DNA of 34,040 nt from Oscillospiraceae bacterium (GTDB taxonomy: Bacteria; Bacillota; Clostridia; Oscillospirales; CAG-272): positions 1 through 34,040 of the forward strand of contig SVQY01000024.1 in assembly GCA_015065135.1 (NCBI GenBank). The letters run 5' to 3'. Below are positions 14,338-22,265 of this stretch, one piece after another. The stretch's first letter is position 1; each line of letters opens with the position of its first letter. The position numbers and the translations under genes are program-made. The notes below the pieces were generated by a model that saw only the letters and a program-made list of their open reading frames with translations, had not been told where the DNA came from and did not search any database.

Positions 14338-15450
14338 ATGAAGGAAAGATGGAGCGCCGAGCGCGCCTGGGAATGGTATAATGCTCGCCCTTGGCTGCGC
14401 GGCTGCAACTATATGAGCGCCGATTGTGCCAATCGCATCGATCAGTGGCAATCCCACGGCTGGGAGGAACGCTTTGCCACCACCGAGGAGGAGCTGAAGC
14501 TGATGCGGGAGACAGGCTTCAACACCGTTCGACTGATCGTGGAATATGCGGTCTGGAAGGGGGAGCACGACTTTTTCTTTGAGCATTTTGATCGCTATCT
14601 GGACCTTTGCGCCAAGTATGGGATCTCCTGTATGATCACCCTGGCAAACGACTGCATGCCCCCCAAGGGGGAGGGCTGGTGCCCGCCCTATCTGGGAGAG
14701 CAAAAATACGATTGGGGCTACCACGGGGGCAGAAAACGCTCTCAGCACAGCACCTTGCACACGGGTCCCGCCCCCCACTTTTATCTGGACGAGCCCGAGA
14801 GTCGGGAGGACTATTTTCGCATGGTGCGGGAGATCGTGACCCGTCATAAGAATGACGCGCGCATCTGCATCTGGGATGTTTACAATGAGCCGGGCAACAG
14901 CAAGCGCGCACCGTTGGCCTTGCCCTTGCTGCAAAGAATGTTCGAGGAGGTGCGCGCCTGCGCCCCCTCCCAGCCTCTGACCTGCGGCGTGTGGCATTTT
15001 GAGTTTACAGACACGGGCGTGAAGCTAAATGATGTGGAGCGGTACGCGTTGGAAAATTCGGATCTTGTTTCCTATCATTTCTACAAGGATTACGAGCATC
15101 ACGTGCGCCTGATCAAGTGGCTGAAAAAGCAGGGCAGACCCATCCTCAATACCGAGTGGCTGGGGCGCTGCTTACACAACGACGTCTTCAGCCTGATCCC
15201 CCTTTTCTATATGGAAAGGATCGGCTGCTACAACTGGGGCTTCGTGGCGGGCAAATATCAGACCTATGAGCCCTGGGAGGGCACCTGGTCAAAATATTTG
15301 AACGGCACCGAGCCGGATGTGGATTTTACCAAATGGTTTCACGATCTCTACCGTCCCAATCTGCGCCCCTATGACCCGAACGAGATCGCATTGATCAAAC
15401 GATTCTGCGCGTTGGCGGATGCGGAATTTGAGGAGGAACAGAAAAAATGA
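14338..15450 (+). CDS. GH5-like cytosolic glycoside hydrolase
   Basis: The 370-residue product has the (beta/alpha)8 barrel features of clan A glycosidases related to family GH5. IWDVYNEPGN carries the likely acid/base Glu184 and ILNTEWLGR the likely nucleophile Glu273; GFNTVRLIVEY (60-70) and the strand before SYHFYK also fit. There is no signal peptide, so it should act inside the cell on small imported glycosides rather than on polymers. GGGAGG stands 5 bases before the ATG. It lies between dgoD and the SDR gene, and its stop overlaps the SDR start. The exact linkage cut is unknown; a galactose- or galactonate-containing oligosaccharide is the inference from context. Confidence 0.75.
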   Translation: MKERWSAERAWEWYNARPWLRGCNYMSADCANRIDQWQSHGWEERFATTEEELKLMRETGFNTVRLIVEYAVWKGEHDFFFEHFDRYLDLCAKYGISCMITLANDCMPPKGEGWCPPYLGEQKYDWGYHGGRKRSQHSTLHTGPAPHFYLDEPESREDYFRMVREIVTRHKNDARICIWDVYNEPGNSKRAPLALPLLQRMFEEVRACAPSQPLTCGVWHFEFTDTGVKLNDVERYALENSDLVSYHFYKDYEHHVRLIKWLKKQGRPILNTEWLGRCLHNDVFSLIPLFYMERIGCYNWGFVAGKYQTYEPWEGTWSKYLNGTEPDVDFTKWFHDLYRPNLRPYDPNEIALIKRFCALADAEFEEEQKK

Positions 15451-16238
15451 CGGCAAACGGTATGAGAAAATCAGTGTTTGTGACCGGCGCTACCAATGGC
15501 ACGGGCTACGCCATTGCCGAGCGCTTTGCCAAAGAGGGCTATGACGTCTTTATCGGCAGCAGACGGGGTGCGGATGCCGCCGCAGCAGCCGAAAAGCTCG
15601 CCACGTCCTACGGGATATTCGCCAAGGGCTACGAAACGGTCATCTTTGACGAGGAGAACGTGAAGGCGATCTTTGCGGATATCCGTTCTATGGGCTATCT
15701 GTTGGACACCTTGGTGCTGAATGCCGCCAATCTGGGCATCGGTCAGGTGAGCCTGGAGGTGGACATGGCGGACTTTATGGCGGTGTATCAGACCAACGTG
15801 GGCTGGAATTTCATGCTGGCGCGTGAGGCGGCGCGGCAGATGAAGGAGAAGGGAAAGGGCGCCATCGTCTTTATCACCTCCAACTCCGCCCTTCGTGTGA
15901 CCGAAAATCGCTGCGCCTATTGCTCCTCCAAAAGCGCCATCCTCGCTATGTCCAAATCCCTTGCGGTGGATCTCGGTAAATACGGTATCCGCTCCAACTG
16001 CGTGCTGCCGGGCATGATCAAGACCGAGCGCTGGCAAAACAACGTGAATAATGCAAAATACTGCCTGCCAAACTATACCCCCATTCACGATATCGCAGAG
16101 TTTGAGGATATTGCCAACGCGGCATGGTATCTGGGCAGCGACCAATCCCGCAACACCACGGGCGCGGAGCTGGTGGTGGACGGCGGTATGCTGGCACAGC
16201 TGACCCCTAACATCGATCGCACACTTTGGGAGGACTGA
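15447..16238 (+). CDS. Short-chain dehydrogenase/reductase
   Basis: The 263-residue product is a classical SDR oxidoreductase. TGATNGTG (13-20) binds NAD(P), NAAN (92-95) stabilises the core, and the catalytic residues are Ser145 or Ser147 with Tyr158 and Lys162 (YCSSK). The C terminus NTTGAELVVDGGM is typical. Its ATG overlaps the stop of the GH5-like gene by four bases (ATGA), and AGGAGG lies about 10 bases before. Within a galactonate operon it may oxidise an aldose to its lactone, or act on an isomeric sugar acid; both are guesses. The dgoK gene starts one base after its stop. Confidence 0.85.
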   Translation: MTANGMRKSVFVTGATNGTGYAIAERFAKEGYDVFIGSRRGADAAAAAEKLATSYGIFAKGYETVIFDEENVKAIFADIRSMGYLLDTLVLNAANLGIGQVSLEVDMADFMAVYQTNVGWNFMLAREAARQMKEKGKGAIVFITSNSALRVTENRCAYCSSKSAILAMSKSLAVDLGKYGIRSNCVLPGMIKTERWQNNVNNAKYCLPNYTPIHDIAEFEDIANAAWYLGSDQSRNTTGAELVVDGGMLAQLTPNIDRTLWED

Positions 16239-16239
16239 A

Positions 16240-17172
16240 ATGGCTGCTTTTCTGACGATCGACGGCGGCACCACCAATACCCGTATCTCGCTTTTGAAAG
16301 GTGAAAAAGTGGTGGATGCCGTAAAGCTTTCCGGCGGAGCAGGTGCCGCCAGAAAGGACCAAAATGCGCAAAAAAACGCAATACGTAACAGGATTTCTGA
16401 GCTTTTGACCCGCAATTCGCTGAAAGAGAGCGACGTGGAGCGCATTCTCGCCTCGGGTATGATCACCTCCGAGTTCGGACTTTACACCTTGCCTCACGCC
16501 ATTGCTCCCATTGGACTTGCAGGTCTGCACGATGCCATGAAGGAGGTCATTCTTCCCGAGGTCTCCGGCATTCCTTTCGTCTTTATGCGCGGCGTGAAAT
16601 GCATGGGTGATTTTGCGATCACCGATATGATGCGCGGCGAGGAGACCGAGCTGATGGGGCTGATGGATGAAGCCTACGGTGCCTGCGTCTACGTGCTGCC
16701 GGGTTCTCATTCCAAGGTGATAAAAACCGATGCTGAGGGGCGGATTGAGAGCTTCTCCACACTACTGTCAGGCGAGATGTTCTACGCGCTTTCCCAGCAC
16801 ACGATCCTGGGGGATGCGGTGGACATGTCGGTGGAAGGCTTTGATGCGGAATATCTGCTCACGGGCTATCGTTACGCGCTGGAGAACGGTATCAATAAGG
16901 CGGTATTCAAGACCCGCGTGCAAAAGAATATGTTCGGTGCTACACCGCTGCAATGCAGTAGCTATTTTCGCGGCGTGATCCTTTGTGACGAGATCCGCGA
17001 GATCCTGCGCTACGACGTGCCCACCGTGGTGCTCGGCGGCAAGAAGCAGATGCGGGAGGCCACCGCCGCCATCCTGCGGGCGGTCAGCGACAAGCGTGTT
17101 ATCTGCCTTTCCGACGAGGAGGTGGAAAGCTCCGTCGTCAAGGGTCAGCTGAAGATCTATTACGCGAAATAA
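16240..17172 (+). CDS. dgoK: 2-dehydro-3-deoxygalactonokinase
   Basis: The 310-residue product matches the DgoK family of the ASKHA kinase fold. It starts with the phosphate-binding loop IDGGTTNTR (7-15) and contains MRGEETELMG and LPGSHSKVI, both near-identical in pattern to E. coli DgoK (MRGEETQLIG, MPGTHCKWV). It phosphorylates 2-dehydro-3-deoxy-D-galactonate at C6, giving the substrate of the aldolase. It is the last gene of the operon and is followed by a strong terminator. Confidence 0.88.
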   Translation: MAAFLTIDGGTTNTRISLLKGEKVVDAVKLSGGAGAARKDQNAQKNAIRNRISELLTRNSLKESDVERILASGMITSEFGLYTLPHAIAPIGLAGLHDAMKEVILPEVSGIPFVFMRGVKCMGDFAITDMMRGEETELMGLMDEAYGACVYVLPGSHSKVIKTDAEGRIESFSTLLSGEMFYALSQHTILGDAVDMSVEGFDAEYLLTGYRYALENGINKAVFKTRVQKNMFGATPLQCSSYFRGVILCDEIREILRYDVPTVVLGGKKQMREATAAILRAVSDKRVICLSDEEVESSVVKGQLKIYYAK

Positions 17173-17224
17173 AACGCAAAAAGCAAGCCGTCGGGCATTT
17201 GCCCGACGGCTTGCTTTTTGCGTT
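17173..17224. terminator. Bidirectional terminator between dgoK and the glycyl radical enzyme gene
   Basis: Two perfect 24-base arms (17173-17196 and 17201-17224) flank ATTT, with A and T runs inside both arms, so it can work in both directions. Its right end overlaps the stop codon of the minus-strand gene. Confidence 0.9.
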
Positions 17225-19448
17225 AATTCGTTGCCGCCTCCGCTTGACGGATGTAGCTGTCCTGCTCCGCCTTTTCCATATGGTTAAAGAGCGCGTTCCA
17301 GCCGCTGACACGGATCTGCAGATCCTCATACCGCTCAGGATGCTCCTGCGCGTCATGCAGGATTTTCGTATCAAATATATTGAAATGAATGGCGTGTCCA
17401 CCAAGGGCATCAAAGGTGCGTAGCAGCCCCAGCATGGCAGTAAGGCCGCCTGCGCCCCGCACGGTAGAGGGGTGGAAGGCGGCGTCCAGACAGTCGTCCG
17501 AGGCGATCACCTCAGTGGGGAATTTGACCACCGACAGTATGGCAGCGGTCACGCCGCTTTTTGCTTGCCCCAAAACGGGGGAAAGATTTTTGGAGTACTC
17601 GGCAAAGGCAAGTCGCCCGTCGGGGGTGGCAATGCTCTTGGCGCCCTGATCAAAGATCTGTCTTGCCACGTGGGTGCCCATGTGCCAGCGACCGCCTCTG
17701 GTGGCGGCATTGGGGGTGGCGTTCACGGTCTCTGCCGCAAAGGTGAGGATGTCCAACGCCAATGCATCGGGGCGCTCCCGTCCGTTTCCGAACTTCTCCT
17801 CGCCTGCAAGCAGGCGCCGGCGGAGCAGCTCCTGCCCCTCAAAATTGCTGTCCAGCACCGAGCGCAGCTCCTGCAGCGTCATTTCTTTTCGCTCAAACAC
17901 AAGTTGGCGGATGGCGCAAAGGGAGTCTGTCACCGTGGCAGTGCCGCCCAGGTTTATACACGAATTGTTGGTGGCGGCGCCCCCGGCAAGAGGGTCCTTG
18001 GCGCGCTCCAGCGCGGTCCGCGAGGTGGCGGTCAGCAGCAGGGTAGGGTTGATCTCGGTCAGCAGACAGTCCAACGTATTGGTAAGGGACATCACCTTTT
18101 GCAGCAGATTTTTCAGCTGCCGCTTGTACTCGGCGAGGAACGCCTCAAAGCTGTCAAACTCCGCAGGGCAGGGCAGCCCGTCCGGCGCACCGGTACGACC
18201 GTCAAGCCCTTCGTGCATAGCATATTCCAAGGGCTTGAGCAGGTTCACGTAGTTCATGCCCATATTCATGCCGCCGGCAATGTCAAACTCATAGCAGCCG
18301 CGGATGTTGGCGGTGCGCGCCGCATCGGCATCCGCACCCTCCTGCATCAGCACGCGGCGGACGCGGGCATCGGACACGAACACGATGCTGTTATGCCCTC
18401 GCCTGATCATATCCAGCGCCTTTTGCAAAAGGGCGTCGGGGGTCTCCTTATTATATTTGATCTGGATCTTGGGGCTGTAGATCCCCATCTTATCGTATAC
18501 GTCCAGAATGAGGTAGGAAAGGGGGCAGATCTCGGTCTGCTCCTTTTCGTCGTTGCCGCCGAGGAACATGGGCTGGTTCCAATAGTTGCCGATGGCGGAG
18601 AATTGCAGGAAGTAATAGGCCCATTCGCGGCGCAGCGCCTCCTCGCTCACCCCTCTTGCCAGATCTCCCTCAAAATAGGGGCGGAACAGCTTATCCATCT
18701 GCCCCAGAGAACGCACCTGCATATGGTCGATATGCTCGCTGATCATGAAGTAAAGGTAGCTCAGCAGCAGCGCCTCGTAAAGGGTATCAGGGGTGCCGCT
18801 CCGCAGCTTGCAGAGGGCTGCGGCCTGCCGCTCGCAGCCCGCCGTTTTTTCCGCGTTGTCGGCGAGGCGGTCGATGAAGCAAAGAATGCCCTCGTAGGCA
18901 AGGATCACGCTGTCAAAAAGAGCGGTCGCCTCTGCGGTCAGGGTTCCCGCCGCGCGGTGTTGCTCCTTTGCCTCTTTCACGCCCTCCAAAAGCCCCGAGA
19001 AGCCCAGGGAAAAGATCCGCTCCCACACAGGCACGCTGTGGTCGTAGTCCAGCCAGATGGTAGCTGCGCCGCTCTTTTCCAGGGCGCGGCGCGCCTCCTC
19101 TGCCTCGGGGGCAATGCGGTGCGCCACCACTCTTTTGTTTACCAGCGTTTTGGTGAGGGGGCGGTCGATGCATTGAATGGCAGGGTAGGGGTCTCTTGGG
19201 TCGGCAGCAATGCGGGTGTTCTCCAGTACCAGCACCAACGCTCTCGCCTTGCGGATGGGGCGGGGCAGCTCCGAGAGCGCGGCATCCTGCGCAAGGATCA
19301 TCTCAAGGATCTCGTCGGGATCCTTGCCCGTTTCGGGCTCGAAGGGAGCGTTTGCGGGCCGAAAGCGCCCCATCCCCGTCCAAGGGGCGGATGCATCGTG
19401 ATATTTGTTTAGAATGTAGGAAAGGTCGCGATCCTTGATGTATTCCAT
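17223..19448 (-). CDS. Glycyl radical enzyme (PFL-like, unknown substrate)
   Basis: The product has 741 residues. Key marks of a glycyl radical enzyme are present: active-site Cys385 followed by Glu387 (RGCYEF), and the radical glycine Gly716 in IRVSGWNAL, 25 residues from the C terminus. NLSPVLGQAKSGVTAAILSV (621-640) matches the conserved region before the glycine loop. A Cys-x-Glu pair is typical of the dehydratase/lyase branch (glycerol, choline, hydroxyproline enzymes) rather than pyruvate formate-lyase, which has two adjacent cysteines. The motif has Trp where most members have Tyr. The ATG at 19448 follows GGAGG. No radical SAM activase is encoded in this window. An AraC regulator diverges from it. 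The substrate is unknown. Confidence 0.88.
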   Translation of the reverse strand: MEYIKDRDLSYILNKYHDASAPWTGMGRFRPANAPFEPETGKDPDEILEMILAQDAALSELPRPIRKARALVLVLENTRIAADPRDPYPAIQCIDRPLTKTLVNKRVVAHRIAPEAEEARRALEKSGAATIWLDYDHSVPVWERIFSLGFSGLLEGVKEAKEQHRAAGTLTAEATALFDSVILAYEGILCFIDRLADNAEKTAGCERQAAALCKLRSGTPDTLYEALLLSYLYFMISEHIDHMQVRSLGQMDKLFRPYFEGDLARGVSEEALRREWAYYFLQFSAIGNYWNQPMFLGGNDEKEQTEICPLSYLILDVYDKMGIYSPKIQIKYNKETPDALLQKALDMIRRGHNSIVFVSDARVRRVLMQEGADADAARTANIRGCYEFDIAGGMNMGMNYVNLLKPLEYAMHEGLDGRTGAPDGLPCPAEFDSFEAFLAEYKRQLKNLLQKVMSLTNTLDCLLTEINPTLLLTATSRTALERAKDPLAGGAATNNSCINLGGTATVTDSLCAIRQLVFERKEMTLQELRSVLDSNFEGQELLRRRLLAGEEKFGNGRERPDALALDILTFAAETVNATPNAATRGGRWHMGTHVARQIFDQGAKSIATPDGRLAFAEYSKNLSPVLGQAKSGVTAAILSVVKFPTEVIASDDCLDAAFHPSTVRGAGGLTAMLGLLRTFDALGGHAIHFNIFDTKILHDAQEHPERYEDLQIRVSGWNALFNHMEKAEQDSYIRQAEAATN

Positions 19449-19475
19449 AAAGCACCTCCGTTTTTTACTGTTACC

Positions 19476-19504
19476 AGTATAAGGCAAAGCGCCCCTTTTG
19501 TAAA
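19476..19504 (-). promoter_or_regulatory. Promoter of the glycyl radical enzyme gene
   Basis: Minus-strand TTTACA (19499-19504) and TATACT (19476-19481) with a 17-base spacer, about 27 bases before the ATG. Confidence 0.7.
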
Positions 19505-19521
19505 TGACGAAAAGAAAAAAC

Positions 19522-19550
19522 TTGACGAAAACGAAACAAAATGTTAGAAT
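19522..19550 (+). promoter_or_regulatory. Promoter of the second AraC-type regulator
   Basis: TTGACG (19522-19527) and TAGAAT (19545-19550) with a 17-base spacer. It lies back to back with the glycyl radical enzyme promoter, leaving 17 bases between the two -35 boxes. Confidence 0.7.
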
Positions 19551-19567
19551 AGATGCGAGGTGATACG

Positions 19568-20341
19568 ATGAAGGATTGGGAAAAAATGATCGTAACGGAT
19601 ATCGCCATCGCCGTTCACGTCGAAAAGGGCACGGGTAAGGCGGTGCATACCGATCGCCCCACACACGGCTTGGTGCTGGGGGACGAAGAAGGGCATAAAC
19701 GGTATCGTTTTTCGGACGGAACCGTGCTGGAGACCCGCCCCGGGGCGTTGTTCTATCTGCCCAAGGGGAGCAGCTATCAGGTAGAAAACGTTTGCTCCGG
19801 TGATTGCTATGCCATCAATTTTCAGGCAGAAAACCTGCCGAAAACCGCCCCGTTTGCCACCTATTTGCGAGATACCGACCCTTTGGAGAAGCACTTCCGC
19901 ACAGCGTGCCGCGCCTGGAAGGAGCAGCGCCCCGAGGCGGCGCTGCTCGCGCGGCATTGCCTGTATGAGGCGGTGCTTGGAGTCCTGCGGGCGGAGGCGC
20001 GCGGCTATCTCTCCTCGGATCGTGCGGCGCTGCTGATCCCTGCGGAGGGAATTTTGCAAAAACGGTACACAGATCCGGATCTTCAGGTGCGGGAGCTTGC
20101 CGCCGCCTGCGGCATCAGCGAGGTGTATTTCAGACGGCTGTTCCGCGAAAAATACGGCGTTTCGCCTCATGAGCAGCTTGCCCGCCGCCGTGTGACCTAT
20201 GCGGCACAGCTGCTGGAAAGCGGTCAGTTTTCGGTGGAGGAGGCGGCATTGCTCAGCGGCTTTTCCGAGCCCTGCCATTTTTCCCGTGAGTTTCGTCGCC
20301 GCATGGGGAGATCTCCTGCGCAATACAAAAAGGAGCGATAA
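19568..20341 (+). CDS. AraC family transcriptional regulator
   Basis: The 257-residue product has an N-terminal cupin-like sensor domain (about 20-100, with VLETRPGALFYLPKGSSYQV) and a C-terminal AraC double helix-turn-helix (VRELAAACGISEVYFRRLF, then VEEAALLSGFSEPCHFSREF). The ATG at 19568 is preferred because GAGGTGAT lies just before it; the ATG at 19553 is only two bases past the -10 box. It diverges from the glycyl radical enzyme gene with back-to-back promoters, so control of that gene by its substrate is likely. The stop codon lies inside a bidirectional terminator. Confidence 0.88.
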   Translation: MKDWEKMIVTDIAIAVHVEKGTGKAVHTDRPTHGLVLGDEEGHKRYRFSDGTVLETRPGALFYLPKGSSYQVENVCSGDCYAINFQAENLPKTAPFATYLRDTDPLEKHFRTACRAWKEQRPEAALLARHCLYEAVLGVLRAEARGYLSSDRAALLIPAEGILQKRYTDPDLQVRELAAACGISEVYFRRLFREKYGVSPHEQLARRRVTYAAQLLESGQFSVEEAALLSGFSEPCHFSREFRRRMGRSPAQYKKER

Positions 20342-20368
20342 CGGCATTTGCCGTTATCGCTCCTTTTT
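20327..20368. terminator. Bidirectional terminator between araC-type gene and aroQ
   Basis: Perfect 20-base arms (20327-20346 and 20349-20368) around TT, with A and T ends. It includes the TAA of the plus-strand regulator and serves the aro operon on the minus strand. Confidence 0.9.
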
Positions 20369-20373
20369 CTTGC

Positions 20374-20805
20374 TTATTCCTCTCCAAGCACAAGATAGCG
20401 GACCGCTTTACGGTAGCCCTCAAAGCCAAGCCCCATATAGGTCTTTTTCGCTACGAGAGACACGTAGGAATGATGGCGGAACTCCTCTCGCTCCATTACG
20501 TTGGAGATGTGTACCTCCACCGTGGGGATGTGGACGGCTGAAAGGGCATCCAGGATCGCCACGCTGGTGTGGGTGTAGGCGCCCGGATTGATCACGATGC
20601 CGTCAAAAACGCCATACGCCTCCTGAATCTTATCTACAATGCAGCCCTCGTGGTTGGATTGATACAGCTCGCATTCTGCGCCGACCTCGGCGACGGACGC
20701 CTTGATAAAATCACACAGAGCGGCAAAGCTCCGGTCTCCGTAAATGCCCGGCTCGCGAATGCCCAGCATATTCAGATTGGGGCCGTTGATCACCAGCAGC
20801 TTCAT
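20374..20805 (-). CDS. aroQ: 3-dehydroquinate dehydratase, type II
   Basis: The 143-residue product dehydrates 3-dehydroquinate to 3-dehydroshikimate, the third step of the shikimate pathway. It has the type II fold signature INGPNLNMLG (6-15), catalytic Arg17 and Tyr22, Asn73 in INPGAYTHTS and His99 in VEVHISN. The length is normal for a dodecameric type II enzyme. GGAGGT precedes the ATG, which overlaps the stop of the aroE/aroK fusion by four bases. It is the last gene of the aro operon. Confidence 0.95.
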   Translation of the reverse strand: MKLLVINGPNLNMLGIREPGIYGDRSFAALCDFIKASVAEVGAECELYQSNHEGCIVDKIQEAYGVFDGIVINPGAYTHTSVAILDALSAVHIPTVEVHISNVMEREEFRHHSYVSLVAKKTYMGLGFEGYRKAVRYLVLGEE

Positions 20806-22043
20806 TTTGCAAGTACCTCCATGATCCTTTCGGTGTTTTTGGCAATATCTCTGTCAATTTGGATGATCTCATCCGCCATTTTGCGGTAAAGGGGCAGTCG
20901 CTCCGCATATAGCACAGCAGGGGATCTTTTCTGAGAAAGTGGGCGTCCGTCGGTGGGCAGGGCGTCGGGGGCAATATCCAAAAAGAGGATCCTGCCGTTC
21001 TGATGCATCAGGGGGTAGTTTCGCTCTCTTGTGACCACGCCGCCGCCGGTGGCGATCACCAGCGCGCTTTTTTTGGAGAGCTCTCCGAGGACCTCAGTCT
21101 CGATGGCACGGAAGCCCTCCTCCCCTCGCTCCGCAAAGATCTGCGGAATGGGGCAGCCTGCCGCCTTCACGATCTCGGCGTCGCAGTCCACAAGCTCGCG
21201 CCCGAGCCTTGCGGCGATCTCTTTGCCAAGGGTGGATTTGCCGCACCCGGGCATGCCGATCAGAATGATGTTTTCGGTGTCTCTTGCAATGGCATTCGTG
21301 ATGCGCGTGACCTCGTTATCCCCGATAACGGTATTCAAAAACAGCTCTGCGGCACGCCTTGCCTGCGAGACCAGCATCAAAAGGCCGTTGCGATGGGGGA
21401 TGCCCCTTGCCTCCGCCTCCAGTAAAAGCGCCGTACGGGCAGGATTGTAGATCATATCCAGCACTGCCTGCAAGCATGGGAAGGCGGAAAGGGAAAGGGG
21501 CGCTGCACCGTTTTTGGGATACATACCGACGGGGGTGGCGTTGATGATGATCTCCGCATCCGCGTGGCGCTCCAAATTGTTGTAGTTGTCCTCCCCGTTA
21601 CGGGAGATCACCGCCACGGCGCGCGCGCCCATATCGGTGGCAACGGTCACCGCCGTGCGGGAGGCACCTCCGGATCCCAGCACCAGCACCTTTTTGCCCT
21701 GCAACGGCACGCCGCAGTCCTGCACCAGGTCAGAAAATCCCGCATAATCGGTGTTGTGGCCCACAAGACTGCCGTCGGGGCGGCGCAGGATGGTGTTCAC
21801 CGCGCCGATGCGCCGTGCCTCGGGGGAGATCTCCTGTAAAAAGGGCATTACAGTCTTTTTGTAGGGAATGGTCACGTTCAATGCATCAAAATCGCCTTTT
21901 TGCAGAAAGCTGCCGACCTCCTGCTCCTCCAGCTCAAAAAGCTCGTAGGGGTAGTCGGCAAGGGCTGCGTGGATGCGAGGGGAAAAGCTGTGACCCAGCT
22001 TTGCGCCGATCAGTCCGGCGCGGATGTGCGTTTCAGTTATCAT
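20802..22043 (-). CDS. aroEK: Fused shikimate dehydrogenase - shikimate kinase
   Basis: One 413-residue chain joins two consecutive pathway enzymes. Residues 1 to about 250 are shikimate dehydrogenase: SFSPRIHAAL, NVTIPYKK with catalytic Lys62, NTDYAGF with Asp99, the NADP loop GSGGASRT and NATPVGM. Residues about 258-413 are shikimate kinase: P-loop GMPGCGKST (263-271), a DCDAEI segment and GGG at 333-335. The joint is a short helical linker without a stop or frameshift, so this looks like a true fusion that would pass shikimate directly to the kinase. Translation is linked with aroQ by overlap. The gene name combines the two activities. Confidence 0.93.
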   Translation of the reverse strand: MITETHIRAGLIGAKLGHSFSPRIHAALADYPYELFELEEQEVGSFLQKGDFDALNVTIPYKKTVMPFLQEISPEARRIGAVNTILRRPDGSLVGHNTDYAGFSDLVQDCGVPLQGKKVLVLGSGGASRTAVTVATDMGARAVAVISRNGEDNYNNLERHADAEIIINATPVGMYPKNGAAPLSLSAFPCLQAVLDMIYNPARTALLLEAEARGIPHRNGLLMLVSQARRAAELFLNTVIGDNEVTRITNAIARDTENIILIGMPGCGKSTLGKEIAARLGRELVDCDAEIVKAAGCPIPQIFAERGEEGFRAIETEVLGELSKKSALVIATGGGVVTRERNYPLMHQNGRILFLDIAPDALPTDGRPLSQKRSPAVLYAERLPLYRKMADEIIQIDRDIAKNTERIMEVLAK

Positions 22044-22046
22044 AGC

Positions 22047-22265
22047 TTACCTTTTTACTTTTTTGCTGGTTGCGATCTTTTGAATGTCCTCGCGGTCCAC
22101 CCATTCCTCGGTAAAGCCGCAGGAGGTACAGATGTAGCGATGGACCTTTACGGCGTGAAAAAAGCTGACCTGCATATTGTTTCCGGTGCCGTAAGGGCCA
22201 ACCTCTCCCTCAAAGCGCAGGATGTTATTTCCGTTGCATTTGGGACAAAGCTTTTCGTTTTTCAT
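22047..22265 (-). CDS. Small zinc-ribbon protein in the aro operon
   Basis: The product has 72 residues and two CxxC pairs, Cys7/Cys10 (CPKC) and Cys46/Cys49 (CTSC), which should form one zinc ribbon. Between them lies a glycine-rich segment (GEVGPYGTGNN) and a basic, aromatic stretch. It has no membrane segment. The start codon shares one base with the pheA stop (TAATG), and aroE/aroK starts three bases after its stop, so it is translated as part of the operon. I do not recognise a function; a regulatory or protein-binding role is possible but unsupported. Confidence 0.8.
   Translation of the reverse strand: MKNEKLCPKCNGNNILRFEGEVGPYGTGNNMQVSFFHAVKVHRYICTSCGFTEEWVDREDIQKIATSKKVKR

Noticed and set aside
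13101-14408. Open frame of 435 codons on the minus strand
   Set aside because: It is antisense to dgoD, whose catalytic residues are all intact; the long antisense frame comes from codon bias.
17472-19412. Open frame of 646 codons on the plus strand
   Set aside because: It lies wholly antisense to the glycyl radical enzyme gene, has no plausible ribosome site, and its translation resembles no protein family.
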